This document shows, piece by piece, positions 1-9,549 of a DNA stretch of 25,474 nucleotides (positions within the stretch are counted from its first letter, which is position 1; each line of letters begins with the position of its first letter). The stretch lies in assembly GCA_003427395.1 (NCBI GenBank), contig BFEA01000246.1:1933746-1959219 (forward strand). Reading direction: 5' to 3'. Source of the stretch: Chara braunii. Taxonomy: Eukaryota; Streptophyta; Charophyceae; Charales; Characeae. Both the position numbers and the translations under genes were made by a program. Under the pieces are notes generated by a model. The model had not been told where the DNA came from. It did not search any database and worked only from the letters and a program-made list of their open reading frames with translations.

Positions 1-72
<72 letters not shown>
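1..72. repeat. (CT)n microsatellite
   Basis: An uninterrupted CT dinucleotide run begins at the first base and passes into a C-rich stretch at 73-87. It is cut by the window edge, so its true length is unknown. Confidence 0.98.
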
Positions 73-75
<3 letters not shown>

Positions 76-597
76 CGCCCCCCACACGCTGGCAACAAGC
101 TGCATGTCGCAAATGGTTTTAATGGGTATTCAACCATTCCCACATCTTTGACGGACAAACATCAATTTGCTGCACTTCTTAGAGACAAAATACCAAAAGA
201 AACAACAACAGGGACCCTTAGGGCTGCACTCCCCGCGCCCCGGCGGTTTACCAATGGGACCACAAAACGTTTGACTCAGAGATGCAAAAGCTCCTAGAGT
301 ACCAAGCCTAAGTGAGCCAAGTTGAAAGCAGAGTTGCAAAACCCAAGAGCACACCACAACCAATGGATGTTACGCGCTGGCGCTTAGCGCTAACCTGCGC
401 TACGGACCGGCTGGCGAGGCCCAGCCATACTCCGTAGACTAGGGTGGTAGTGGTGATTCGCCATCGCTACCCCTGGTCATCTTGGTGTCCGCCTGGTCGT
501 CTCATCCAGGTGATGGTGGATTTCCCACCGGGCACATCAGGAGACGGTACGTCGGTGTGAGGTGCCTATCTTTTGGATCTGACGGTGCGTTCACGAA
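73..597. other. No gene recognised
   Basis: The open frames here are short and show no recognisable domain. A G/C-rich stretch at 370-415 contains short self-complementary pieces around GCGCTGGCGC and TTAGCGCTAA. An in-frame TGA at 580-582 separates this stretch from the ORF that starts at 598. Confidence 0.6.
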
Positions 598-1023
598 ATG
601 GAGTTGGTAGGGGAGCTACAACGGGGAGCTGAAGAATGGCTAAGAACCTTGGAGAAGGGGTGCAGGTGGTTACAGGTGATGGTGGGGGAGCTGTCTTCGC
701 GGTCAAATGAGGAGCCAGAGGTCGAAGGGGGAGCGACTTCTCTGGCTGATTGGTTGAAAGATATGACCGACGACATGCTGAATATTATCTGGATGCTGGA
801 GGAGGGGCCGGATCCCCAGCTCGAAGCCTACATCGATTGGAGGAAGGCTGATGGCATGATGTTCGCTTGCTATGCCCTCTTCACTGAGGGTCACAACCTA
901 TGCTATATGCTTGAGGAGCGGCTGGAGGGCGATAACGATATGGAGTATGAGGTCTGCCAGGAGGATGGAGCGAACGAAGATGATGAAACCCCGACGTTAG
1001 CATCAACAACAACAATAACAACG

Positions 1024-1099
<76 letters not shown>

Positions 1100-1236
1100 C
1101 GTCAACTACAACGGCCACAGCGACAACGACAGCGTCTACAATAGCAACTACAATAATGACATCAACAACAACATCGTCATCAATAGCTTTAACGCAGACA
1201 GAGCGGTCGTGGTTGACGGTAAATCCAGCAATAAGG

Positions 1237-1288
<52 letters not shown>

Positions 1289-1350
1289 AGACATCAATAG
1301 CGGGACTGGCAGCAATGACAGTGCACTCATTTTCACTATCAGTATGGTGA
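598..1350 (+). CDS. Hypothetical acidic protein running into homopolymeric Thr/Asn tracts; possible frameshift
   Basis: I do not recognise the family. The ATG at 598 is the first start after an in-frame TGA at 580-582. Residues 1-133 are compositionally normal, acidic and probably helical, with many Glu, Leu, Trp and Met. After about residue 135 the frame reads ACA codons and becomes poly-Thr, ending at a TGA near 1350. In the third frame the same DNA reads as poly-Asn from 981 and stays open to 1484. Its non-repeat parts there (1100-1235 and 1290-1484) look more protein-like than those of the Thr frame. One extra C in the CCCC run at 989-992 would join the acidic N-terminus to the Asn frame. 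The true product may therefore be an Asn-rich protein ending at 1484, broken here by an indel or a sequencing error. A strong donor-like GTGAGT lies at 1347. Whether this is a host gene or part of a transposon is unknown. Confidence 0.35.
1003..1099. repeat. (AAC)n microsatellite, first tract
   Basis: AAC/ACA repeats with a few interruptions (AATAAC, GAC) near the start. It reads as poly-Thr or poly-Asn depending on frame. The reverse strand gives poly-Leu and poly-Val open frames that are artefacts. Confidence 0.95.
1236..1288. repeat. (AAC)n microsatellite, second tract
   Basis: A purer AAC run about 135 bases beyond the first tract, inside the same open frames. Confidence 0.95.
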
Positions 1351-1484
1351 GTGAGATGCCGGGTTCTGACGTGGATAGTGGGAAGGTGATTGGGGCTGAA
1401 ACAAAGTGGGATTCTATTCTTCCTCCCTTCAATCTCGATATGGAATTGCTTACTGCTGTCCGGTTCAGGGCGGGGGTAGGTTAG

Positions 1485-1824
1485 GCGAAGGGGATTGAAA
1501 TTGCCCGGCCCGCAACTTCAATTGAGAAAGGCCATCTGCCTCTGCTCGGCATCATAACGGAAATATAATTGGTTAGGGTTTCCCTCTCGGATCTCATAAT
1601 TTGATTGATCAACATAAAATAGTCACGTTTTGGTGATGCCCCCAAGGGGAGGCGGGTAATTTAGAGTTTCACGTTTTGCTTTGACCTCCATGTTGGGGGA
1701 TTGATGAAGATGTGTTTTGTTAGGATAACGCTTCATGGGCTGTAGGTCAATCCTTCCCTTACGCAAGGCAGTAATCAATGCCTCAGTTCTTTTATGAGAT
1801 TAGGGTTGACGTGCCAACACACAA
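1485..1824. other. No gene recognised
   Basis: Stops interrupt all frames. No domain, RNA gene or clear repeat was seen. Confidence 0.5.
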
Positions 1825-1996
1825 TAGGGATGCTGGCCCCGATTTCCAGCTCATACGTATCACATCTGTGTGACGCTACGGTTTCGTGTCTTGGTAGAGT
1901 GACATATCCCCACAACACTTTACAGGGACGCTGGACCCGATTTTCAGCTGAAACACATCATAACGTTGTATAGGGACACTGGACCCGATTTTCAGC
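1825..1996. repeat. Three dispersed copies of a 26-bp motif
   Basis: Copies lie at 1825-1850, 1923-1948 and 1971-1996. Each follows the pattern AGGGAyrCTGGmCCCGATTT then yCAGC. Copies 2 and 3 differ at only a few bases and copy 1 is more diverged. The spacing is irregular (98, then 48 bases). The role is unknown. Confidence 0.75.
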
Positions 1997-2100
1997 AGGT
2001 GCAGCTCCCCCACCAATAGATGGAGCCTTCGTCGCAGGGGCCTACTTAGCGGGGCTGCTCTTATTACCTCGTTAAGTAGGTTTCCCACATGCGAAGTTTG

Positions 2101-2283
2101 AAAAAAAAAAAGAAAAAAAAAAGGAACAAACTGAACACTGAAGTCTCTTGAGTCAGATAAAGAAAGCTCCACTTCTCGTCTGCAATAATCAATGCAACAA
2201 TAATATAGTGGCCCTACTATGATGTGTCTGCCCATACTACTTTCTACTCCAACACGAATAATCTTGTTTTTTTTTTTTTTTTT
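2101..2283. repeat. A-rich tract (2101-2122) and T tract (2267-2283) bounding about 145 bp
   Basis: A 22-base A-rich run and a 17-base T run face each other across a short unique segment. Two poly-A tails in opposite orientation are one possible origin, but no element was recognised beside them. Confidence 0.5.
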
Positions 2284-2462
2284 AACAAACCGGGCTCAGT
2301 GCCCAAGGCTGATATTACCAAATTGAATAAGAAGATTGAGGCTGGGGTCCTCACAGTCTACCCGGAGAAACCGAAGCGAACAAGCTGAGAACCGGGCTCA
2401 GCGTCCCTCATATGATGATGATGATGATGATGATGAAGATGATGATGATGATGATAAGGAAC
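2284..2462. repeat. Repeat-flanked segment with (ATG)n microsatellite
   Basis: ACCGGGCTCAG occurs at about 2288 and again at about 2392, followed by an ATG/GAT trinucleotide run at 2412-2455 with one AAG interruption. A shorter ATG run also lies at 3018-3045 inside the next repeat, so this satellite may have been carried with the duplication. Confidence 0.75.
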
Positions 2463-2972
2463 TTCTAATGATTGTATGAGAAATGTGGGACAATAATACT
2501 AAAGATGCTATATCAACAAATCTGGCCTTCTAATCCTAGAACGACCCCTAGCCTTCCCTGAGCCAGGACATTACATCTCAGAGACAATATCATCCTAGCC
2601 AACATCAACCATAACTATCCTGTTCTCGCCACCTAGACTAAACCTGGACCCATAGGTTGTCCTGGTAACACCCCCCAGTTCACCACTGGATTGTCTTCCT
2701 CCCTCGACTAAACCCCATATCTCTCTACAAGGCTTCACACTCCCGTCATTTGCAGGTTACAGGACAAACACCCCAGCTCCGTCCAACATCGTTCTGGCAT
2801 TGGCATACCAGGGGCTCAGAACAAAGCAACTACTTAAATATCAACCCGCATTCGACCTTCTCTTAAATCATATATCCCAAATCAGGAAGACGGTTAAGTG
2901 CCGCCACGAATCACAGAACACCAGAAAAATTGGATATAACATGATTGATTATTTTTTTTTTTTTTTCTTGGT
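2463..2972. repeat. Tandem duplication, copy A
   Basis: This segment of about 510 bp matches 2980-3904 along its whole length, beginning with TTCTAATGATTGTATGAG and ending with a T-rich run and CTTGG. It contains a degenerate member of the L-arm hairpin family at 2565-2596 (stem AGGA/TCCT, core CAGAGACAATA) and a small hairpin CCAGT/ACTGG near 2681. No protein is recognised. Confidence 0.85.
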
Positions 2973-2979
2973 AATGAGT

Positions 2980-3904
2980 TTCTAATGATTGTATGAGAAA
3001 TGTGAGATAATGACACTAATGATGATGATTCTAATGATGATGGTGATTAGTATGTGAAAAGTTTTATAAGTCTATGCTATATCAACAAATTTGGCCTTTT
3101 AATCCTAGATCAACCCCTAGCCCTCCCTAAGCCAGGACATTACATCTTAGAGACAATGTCATCCTAGCCAACATCAACCATAACTATTCTGTTCTCGCCA
3201 CCTAGACTAAACATGGACCCATAGGCTGTCCTGGTAGCACCCCCCAGTTCAGCACTGGATTGTCTTCCCCCCTCGACTAATCCCCAGATCTCTCTACAAG
3301 GCCTCACATTCCTGTCATTCGGAAGTTACAGGAGAAAAGGTTAACAACATTCGTATTTTTCATCACCACTTCAGGACACCCTTCACCACTTCAGGATGCA
3401 GCCTGCCTAAATATGTGGTTTTCAGGGTTTCGAACCTTTCACCACTTCAGGATGCTACCTGCCTAAACAAGTGGTTTTCAGGGTCTTCGGATCTTTCACC
3501 ACTTCAGGATCTTTCAGAATTTTCAGACTGCCAAAAACTTTCTCTTTGCAGCCTGCCTAAACAGGTGGTTTTCAGGGTTTTCGGACCTTTCACCACTTCA
3601 GGACCATTCAGGATTTTCATCCTGCCAAAAAGTCTCACTTCAGAATTTTCATTTTTGAATTTTCAGCTACCCGTTAACCGCTTGTGGGTTACAGGGCAAT
3701 GCCTCAGCTCCAGCCAGCGTCGTTTTGGCATTGGCATACTAGGGGCACGGAACAAAGCGACTACGTAGATATCAGCCCGGATTCGACCATCTCTTAAAAC
3801 ATTTATCCGGGATGAGGAAAAAGGTCAAGTGCCGCCCCGAATTACAGAACACCAGGAAAACTGGATATAACATGATTGATTAATTTTATTTTATTTTTTC
3901 TTGG
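2980..3904. repeat. Tandem duplication, copy B, interrupted by an insertion
   Basis: Copy B follows copy A directly. It aligns with copy A before 3332 and after 3688, with many single-base differences, so the duplication is old. It holds a hairpin-family member at 3134-3165 (core CTTAGAGACAATG), closer to the L-arm consensus than the copy A version, and the same CCAGT/ACTGG hairpin. The (T)n near the copy A end corresponds to a TTTTA-rich run at 3885-3899. Confidence 0.85.
3333..3687. mobile_element. 355-bp insertion inside copy B, built of short tandem units
   Basis: This segment is absent from copy A. It is flanked by the 8-mer GTTACAGG at 3325-3332 and 3688-3695, while copy A has it once, as expected for a target-site duplication. 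Near its ends are GGTTAAC (3339-3345) and GTTAACC (3673-3679) in inverted orientation. The interior carries five exact copies of TCACCACTTCAGGA (3362, 3383, 3439, 3496, 3590), three followed by a GCCTGCCTAAA-type motif and GTGGTTTTCAGGG. It could be a small non-autonomous transposon or a minisatellite insertion. Class not assigned. Confidence 0.55.
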
Positions 3905-4240
3905 ATATCACAATTGAGCATGAAAAATCCCCCCCACCCTCCACTTTTCCCTTGTCCCGCCGCTGCCTCCGCCGAAAAAGGAATATCCTTATCACAGACG
4001 TTTCTTATCAGCCTCAACTAAGAACAACCCCACCCCCTCCCCAATCCCCCAGAGGCATTCAGTTCTCACCCAAAAAATGCCTCTGCTTGCCCCTTACCCT
4101 AATCTACCACCGCTGAGGTTTGAAATCTCCCCTTAGCCCTAGAATAGAGTAATCCCAACTAATCTGCTCATACCCCCTTCAGGGCATCACTATACACCTT
4201 GTGCAACCCCTTTACAGCAGAGATCACCCCCCCTTCCAAC
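3905..4240. other. No gene recognised; C-rich
   Basis: One open frame of 71 codons exists, but it has a simple Pro/Ser-rich composition with no domain and is probably chance. Confidence 0.5.
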
Positions 4241-4740
4241 CAACCTACCCATTTAGAAAAATAATTCAAAAGACTGAAGAGAAAAATTTAAACAAAATTA
4301 CTAGTAAATGATTGCTATCAAATTTTTTTTTTGAAATAATAATTACAAATAGAAATAAATAATGGGAAATGTTGTAGAGTTTCACGACAAAATCAGACTT
4401 GAACCGCTTGAACACAAAAAAATGATTAATTAATTAGTAATTGATTAATTATAATTTTTCACTTATTAAAAAACACCATTCAGATTGGTTTATCATGAAG
4501 GACCAATGTTTGAATTACGGATAATTGAGAATCTATCAGGAAAATATCAAGATTTTATTTAGGATTTTAATTGAAGATGATAATTATGATAACTTTGACA
4601 ATATTGGAATTAGTATGTAAATTAGTGATGAGAAGATTGTATAATGGCTTAATGGAAATGAGAATATAGTTCAGACATATAAGTGACCAATAATCAAACA
4701 AAATAAGAGAGCTTAATAAGAATAAAATTGATGAGAATCA
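4241..4740. other. AT-rich spacer without genes
   Basis: About 500 bases of markedly AT-rich DNA with TTAATTAATTAGTAATTGAT-like runs. No open frame or repeat was recognised. The composition differs sharply from both sides and could mark an insertion or the edge between flank and the L element. Confidence 0.6.
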
Positions 4741-4929
4741 CATTAAGCATATTATCGAAAACAGATTCGTGCACAAAGAAAACCATAAATAAGCGAGACG
4801 CTCCTCCACCTTCCTCCCCTCCTCTAACCCTATTTCCTTACCTCCCAATGACCCCACCTTCCCTCCCCTTGTCCCCCCTCCTTTACCCCCTTCCTCTTTT
4901 ATGCCACATCCTTTCCCCATCCCGCCAAG
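4741..4929. other. Pyrimidine-rich low-complexity stretch
   Basis: CT-rich DNA that continues in patches to about 5190. It produces Pro/Ser/Leu-rich open frames that I regard as composition artefacts. Confidence 0.6.
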
Positions 4930-4960
4930 CAGGTGACACTCAGCATCCTATCACACAGTC

Positions 4961-5684
4961 AGCAATCAGCTTAGAAACAATGCTCAACTTGCCCAGATTT
5001 CTTCTAATTATACTTAATACCTTTTTTTTCCCGAATAGTTGGTCCATTCTACACTGCTGCAACCCCTGCTTCTTTCTTTGTCTCTGTGCATTCTCCTCTT
5101 TCACTCCTCTTTCGTCCTCCTCTTCCACTCCTTCCTTCCTCTTCCGACTTGGCCGCGGGCGCAGCCACGGCGGGTCCCCTTGTTATACTTAATACTTTCT
5201 CTTTTCTTCTTAATGATATGGCTTAGCGCTTGACCATTCATCTTAGAAACAATGTCAAGTTGCAAGTTCACAGACAAGTATAGGTAAAGTATTTTCTGTT
5301 TATACTCAGTCTATACTTATGTGCGTAGTTTTTAGGATAAACCATTCAACTTAGAAACAATGTTTAGCCTTAGACCAGAAATCCTCCGTGAAAAATAAAC
5401 AGAAGACTGAACCATTCAGCTTAGAAACAATGTTCAACCCATCCTCAAATTATTCAAAGCGAGAAGTTGTATTTTTTAGTCCACCTTTATTCAAAAACCC
5501 CAAAAGAAACAGACAAACCAAGTCATTCGCTTAGAAACAATGCTTGGTCTCAGAGACCAGTCAGGCAAACCCTATGAAATAAACACAGCAACCAGGTCAT
5601 CCAGCTTAGAAACAATGTCTGGTCCTTCAAAAAATAGTCAAATAAACACATCCCTGTGCCATTAAGCTTAGAAACAATGCCCAG
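4961..5684. repeat. Array of seven covarying hairpin repeats (L arm)
   Basis: Seven copies of a core close to CATTCAGCTTAGAAACAATG occur at irregular spacing of about 70-270 bases. Hairpins span 4961-4984, 5229-5259, 5335-5369, 5408-5436, 5518-5547, 5591-5623 and 5654-5684. Flanking bases form an outer stem whose sequence changes while pairing is kept: AGCA/TGCT, CTTGA/TCAAG, TAAAC/GTTTA, TGAAC/GTTCA, CCAAG/CTTGG, ACCAG/CTGGT, and a weak CTG/CAG in the last. An inner stem TTC/GAA (in reverse complement) encloses TAAGCT, TAAGTT or TAAGAT. Spacers are unrelated. The reverse complement aligns with the R-arm array at 17198-18011. The function is unknown. A protein-binding DNA or RNA hairpin is the simplest reading. 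Confidence 0.85.
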
Positions 5685-5925
5685 TCCTTGGTTGGCCCAG
5701 TCAAAACCTTCCTCCCACCTTCCTCCAGTTCATCCCTTAGTCTGCTTTCAGTAAACAGTAAAGAAGAAACTTAAGTTTTTCATACGTATTCTTTCCATTC
5801 AGTCTGATTGAATCCTAAAAGAAAGTCAAATCATAGGGGAACACATGCATGCAACCAGTCAAACTAAAAGGAAATAGTCAAACAGGGGCATGGTGGGGTC
5901 ATACAGACAGAAAAAAATATACCTG

Positions 5926-6230
5926 ATGGTTCCCTGCCTCAAGAACCTCGCATAGGTTTCGGCAGAGCTCCCACAATGGGTGCATGGATTCCCCACTGAG
6001 TCTTGATGTGGTCCTACAGTTGCAATCCCGCCTGCCACCTTCCTCTTAGAACCAATAGACCAGACCTAGAGTGAGAAGGGCAAAAGGAGATGGGTTTGAG
6101 TCTCTCAGATCTAAGAATGGTGCGCTCAGACTCGCGTGAGAGGGCCTTGTTTCCTTCTATCGCCTGAGGGTCCCGCAATGGCAGCCAAAACACGTTGCAG
6201 TTTGGTCCACTGAAGTCAAACTACCCCCGC
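5926..6230. repeat. Blocks conserved in inverted orientation with R
   Basis: 5926-6060 resembles the reverse complement of 16795-16930, including TTCCCTGCCTC, GCAGAGCTCCC, CCCCAC.GAGTCTTG and the 17 bases at 6020-6036. 6140-6230 resembles the reverse complement of 16600-16720, with GAGAGGGCC, CGCCTGAG and CAATGG in the same order. No conserved reading frame was found. Confidence 0.75.
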
Positions 6231-7440
6231 CGATTCTTTGACGGCCCTCCAGTCCACAGCAATACCCCCCCTTAGGCTCACAATCTCAAGTCTGTTGACT
6301 ACACAAGGGCTTACAACCTCGCAGCTGATTCCGTTACTGCGCAGGCTGGCCTTTCTACACAGGCTGGTCTTGCTGCATAGGCTGGCGGAACTAGGGGCAG
6401 GACGACCAGTTGAAAGGCCTGCAATTTTTGTGGCTGCCTTCAACTACTCCGTTCAATAGGGGAGGAGCAGCTCACTCGTCAGTATGTCGACTCCCCGACT
6501 CTGCAACTTGTTTTCTCATAGCCCTTCAGTCGACTGGGTGCCTCAGAAAACCTAAATGGAGCTTTCAGTTAGACACCGCCAGGTAAGGAATCAGTATTAA
6601 GCAGTTCTCAAGGATCATGCTGCGGGCACGACAGACAACAATCGAAGTTGCGGATTTACAAGAATAGCTCAGATAATACTATCCATCTAAAGACAAATCA
6701 GCAGTCTCGATTGCCCGAATGTGGACGCTCCCCCAACCATACTATAAATGTTCCCAATGCCCCTCCTATCGTCTGGGGCACATTGTCTATGTTATACTAC
6801 TCAGTTTTACAGGCCTCCGTACGTTCATGCGAGTAGATCACTGCGTTCACACGACTAAAGCACACCAAGATCGAGGACCCATGTACGTGACATCATCAAT
6901 AACGTTGGTCGCCCACACTTTCCAGGTACGTTCTTTCTCTCTGTGTGCGGACTGCAACCGTTGCGGCCCCCGTCTGTGATCTGACCGTTAGCACCAACCC
7001 CAGACTTAGTGATCCCCTCCGCCGAAACGCAGACGGATACACTGTGTTTCCAACTACTCGTGCCGAAAGCTCGAGAGAGGTTGCTCCCCGCCAAGATGAA
7101 GCAACACACCAACAATCAGGTAAGTGTCAAATTTCCGCGGTTCGCCCCGAGCTACCTCCTTCGATGCTATGTATAAAAGATTCAAAATGAACCTTCCACT
7201 AGAATGTGGCCTAATACATCATCGGAGTTTCCCCCACCTTCACTTTGTACGTGCAGAGGGATGAGCAACGACTACTTCCATCGGTACAGTGAGCAAAAGT
7301 GAATGAATCTTCCGTCAAGCACGGAACAATACACTGCACTCCAGCCATCCATGAGGTAAGTCACCTCTCACTCCTCCGCAGCTCACCACCTCCTTCCCAT
7401 GGAACCTATCCTTCAACTTTTCAATCCGACTTCAACATCG
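6231..7440. other. L interior without recognised gene
   Basis: Short open frames up to 91 codons occur on both strands with no domain and no agreement with the homologous part of R (15600-16600). The clearest signals are the donor-like sites described separately. Confidence 0.5.
6581..7361 (+). promoter_or_regulatory. Four splice-donor-like AG|GT sites on the plus strand
   Basis: CCAG|GTAAGG at about 6580, CCAG|GTACGT at about 6923, TCAG|GTAAGT at 7117-7125 and GAG|GTAAGT at 7353-7361. The 6923 site is preceded by a pyrimidine-rich run, so it also resembles an acceptor. Matching sites occur on the minus strand of R, which is the same strand relative to the element. Splicing itself is not shown. 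Confidence 0.3.
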
Positions 7441-7444
7441 GATT

Positions 7445-7860
7445 TGCCCGACTTAAAAACCCCCAAATCTCTTCTTTCCTCACCCGACTGCGTTAGGAAA
7501 AACGAGCGAGTTCAACACTCTTCGCACTCCACCATATCTCGTTTTTCCGTGAACTACCGCGCACTCCCATTTTCTACTAGCACCCATCCTACTCATCTAT
7601 CCTCCAATCTAATTTTTCTACTCAACTCGCCCCATCCGAAAGCCCCGACTTGCTATCTCCTTTTACTCGACTCCATCAAGGATCGAGTGGGATCTCGATT
7701 CTCCCCCCTCGTCATCTTCTTGCCCGCCATAGCTCTACGCAACCATCTTCTCTCTTTTTTCGGACTAAACTAACGTGAGATTCGGGGTCGCCCACCTCGA
7801 AAACCCCACTCTCGGTTCTTGTCCCGCTTAATTTCACAAAAAACGAGCGCACTACACTAT
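7445..7860. repeat. Three tandem hairpin units of about 170 bp (L arm)
   Basis: Units start with an AAAACCCC-type motif at about 7453, 7636 and 7797 (spacing 183 and 161), followed by pyrimidine-rich DNA and a hairpin region ending in a GAACGAGCG-like motif. The clearest hairpin is 7666-7687, with outer stem CTCGA/TCGAG, inner TCC/GGA and loop ATCAA. The homologous R unit at 14661-14686 has a different stem sequence but the same plan. The 124-codon open frame across the region (7399-7773) is Ser/Pro/Leu-rich and probably not a gene. Confidence 0.65.
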
Positions 7861-7914
7861 TCTAGTTATGCTTAGTCTTCTTCCTGCTCACGCCATCCCC
7901 ATCTCCCTTCGCAC

Positions 7915-8060
7915 GCACCAGGTGCCCCTTCACGTCCACATTCATCCGCTTCTTGGTTTGCCTTGCCCTGCCTCCTTTCTTTCCTCTATGCAGTCTCGGT
8001 AGAGATAACATCGAGTGTCACGTAGCACCAGGTGCCCCTTCACGTCCACATTCATCCGCT
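7915..8060. repeat. Exact 36-bp direct repeat
   Basis: 7915-7950 and 8025-8060 are identical. The repeat starts with the short palindrome GCACCAGGTGC and is separated by 74 bases. An exact match inside an otherwise old, diverged element implies a recent duplication or gene conversion. Confidence 0.9.
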
Positions 8061-8439
8061 AACCAAAACGCAAAATCGAAAGTGTGGACCGACTTCTCAG
8101 CGGAATTAATCCGCCCGACAACAGAGGGCACTGAGACATACAACCCATGCTTCGGTTGTCTCGGCTCACCTCGACTTCCCCAAAAAGTTGCGAGTGCGTA
8201 GGTCCGCTACCTACCTATCGCTCGATCACAGGTGGAAACGGCCCTACGCGAATCTTAGCAATGATAGCGAGTTTGGATTGGTCGGCAGCATTCCTGTTAG
8301 CGCTCCCCCCCTTGCTCAAGCCTTTAGTGCTCGTCGTAGCGGCCCGCCCAACGACCTCAAGGTCTGTAGAGCTTTTTAGGAGTCGACCATTAGGCAGCTC
8401 CAGCCCTCCGTTCCTTTACTCCACGGTCCGACAGAGATC

Positions 8440-8574
8440 CTGCAGCAATATAGCTGCAGTCTCCCGCACAGCCTCCCCTGGCCCTCGAAGAAACTCGGTC
8501 CTGATGCTACCGGCTAGCCCTTGGCCGGTACCACCCACCCGCTACAGCAGATATCGCCCCTGCTGGTGGGTGGT
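8440..8574. repeat. Cluster of three strong hairpins
   Basis: 8440-8459 has stem CTGCAG on both sides with an 8-base loop. 8509-8529 has stem ACCGGC/GCCGGT. 8530-8574 begins at the very next base and has a perfect 10-bp stem ACCACCCACC/GGTGGGTGGT, a 6-base one-sided bulge, then AGCAG/CTGCT around a 9-base loop. The inner part corresponds to the R hairpin at 14015-14031 (GCAGGT/ACCTGC), whose stem bases differ in a compensating way. Confidence 0.75.
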
Positions 8575-8620
8575 GCTCCCGCATGCTCCCTCGTTGGAGG
8601 CTTGAGCACGAATGTGGCTG

Positions 8621-8851
8621 CTACGGATTTCCCCGAAGGGGTAACTTCAACTCGGTCACGAAAATAGTTCGTGGTCGCACTTTAGGCGCCCCTGCGAATA
8701 CAACACACCCTTGTGCGACGTCACCGGGCCTGAAACGTAGGTCGTATACATTTAGCATTACCGACCCTTTTGCCTCAAGTGCAATCACGCACTCAAGCCC
8801 TGATCGCACAGTGTTCCTAGCAACGGCGTGGGGAAAGACTTTCGCCAGCAT
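8621..8851 (-). other. Peptide-like block shared with R (L copy)
   Basis: On the minus strand an open frame of 76 codons contains the stretch MLNVYDLR. The matching R frame at about 13759-13911 reads a similar peptide, roughly 60% identical over 50 codons. Comparing the two DNA copies by codon position I count roughly 13, 11 and 17 differences at positions 1, 2 and 3. That is only a weak third-position excess, so coding selection is not established. The L frame has no clear start and stops near 8621. It may be the remnant of an element-encoded protein or conserved non-coding DNA that happens to be open. Confidence 0.4.
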
Positions 8852-8989
8852 CCTGAACTCGCGGACCCGTTAAACGAGGCGCGCACTCAAAGTCCTCGAC
8901 CGCCGCGACAGCTATTAAGTCCGGCGTCGAGTCCAAGTCAACGGCACGCCGGAGTATACCAAGAAATAAATAGAAATACGGCCCTAAAA

Positions 8990-9521
8990 AGAATTATCTA
9001 AAAAGTGTCACCACCGATTGGATGTCGCCGATGACAAAACCAAGGGGGATAGCCCCATCGGGCCCTCGACCCCTCGGTCCCTTCACGCTACTCTGATAAA
9101 AGTCGTTGAATCATGAAAGTCGGACGTTGTAACCAATAATGCTAGGTCCAAGGCAGGGTCTACCTTTGACAGACACCTAAATAAATCGATATTGTGCGAT
9201 GCGCAGACCTACCGAAGCACTTTCAGAACCACCTTGTTGTCGACGTCGTCCTCCACACGTATGCACAAGTCACAACAAGCGCACCAATCAAGAGGCATAA
9301 TTTTTTTAATCCTAGTTTAATCAGAAGATAAACAAAATTTGGATCACGCTGACTCTTTAACCATCAACAATTAAAAGATCACATGCGCCGCCAACTTGCG
9401 CGCCCACACACTCTCTGCTCTAGTAAACCACCCAGTCAATGTAAACTACAGACGCAGTCGCGCCTCGCGTGGTATACTCAAACTTTAAACTAACATATTT
9501 TCTGTCAGCTACAAAAACCAC
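8990..9521. other. Segment present in L, mostly absent at the homologous place in R
   Basis: R has only about 190 bases between the homologous points, against about 530 here. The segment is AT-rich around 9300-9380 and without genes. Parts of it (9000-9120 in reverse complement) weakly resemble 19740-19830 near the far end of R. Confidence 0.45.
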
Positions 9522-9549
9522 GGCGGATACCCTTGTAAGGGTATTCGCC
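9522..9549. repeat. Terminal palindrome of element L
   Basis: A 28-base near-perfect palindrome: arms GGCGGATACCCTT and AAGGGTATTCGCC around the dinucleotide GT, with one mismatch. The core ATACCCTT is shared with the R palindrome at 13370-13395, but the outer four base pairs differ (GGCG/CGCC here, CCAA/TTGG there) with pairing kept. It marks the inner end of L. Confidence 0.85.

Larger units (their letters stand above)
4930..9549 (-). mobile_element. Element L: inverted, diverged copy of the long hairpin-rich element
   Basis: L reads inward-end first on the minus strand, from its terminal palindrome at 9522-9549 down to the hairpin array near 4960. It matches the start of R (13370-18030) in inverted orientation. 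One exact 17-base inverted match is 6020-6036 with 16819-16835. Longer diverged matches are 5926-6060 with 16795-16930, 6140-6230 with 16600-16720, and 8560-8940 with 13600-14110. Array distances from the inner ends agree: about 3.87-4.59 kb in L and 3.83-4.64 kb in R. L has about 350 extra bases near its inner end (8990-9520). The outer boundary is uncertain: hairpin-family members at 2565 and 3134 suggest it may once have reached about 2463. No transposase, RT or other enzyme was recognised. Confidence 0.7.

Noticed and set aside
881-1432. Minus-strand poly-Leu and poly-Val open frames
   Set aside because: Pure translations of the AAC microsatellites on the reverse strand.
4728-5192. 154-codon Pro/Ser-rich open frame
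   Set aside because: Lies in CT-rich low-complexity DNA and runs into the hairpin array. No domain.
4961-5684. CRISPR-like spaced repeats
   Set aside because: Repeats are imperfect, spacing runs from about 70 to 270 bases, stems vary from copy to copy, there are no cas genes, and the setting is eukaryotic.
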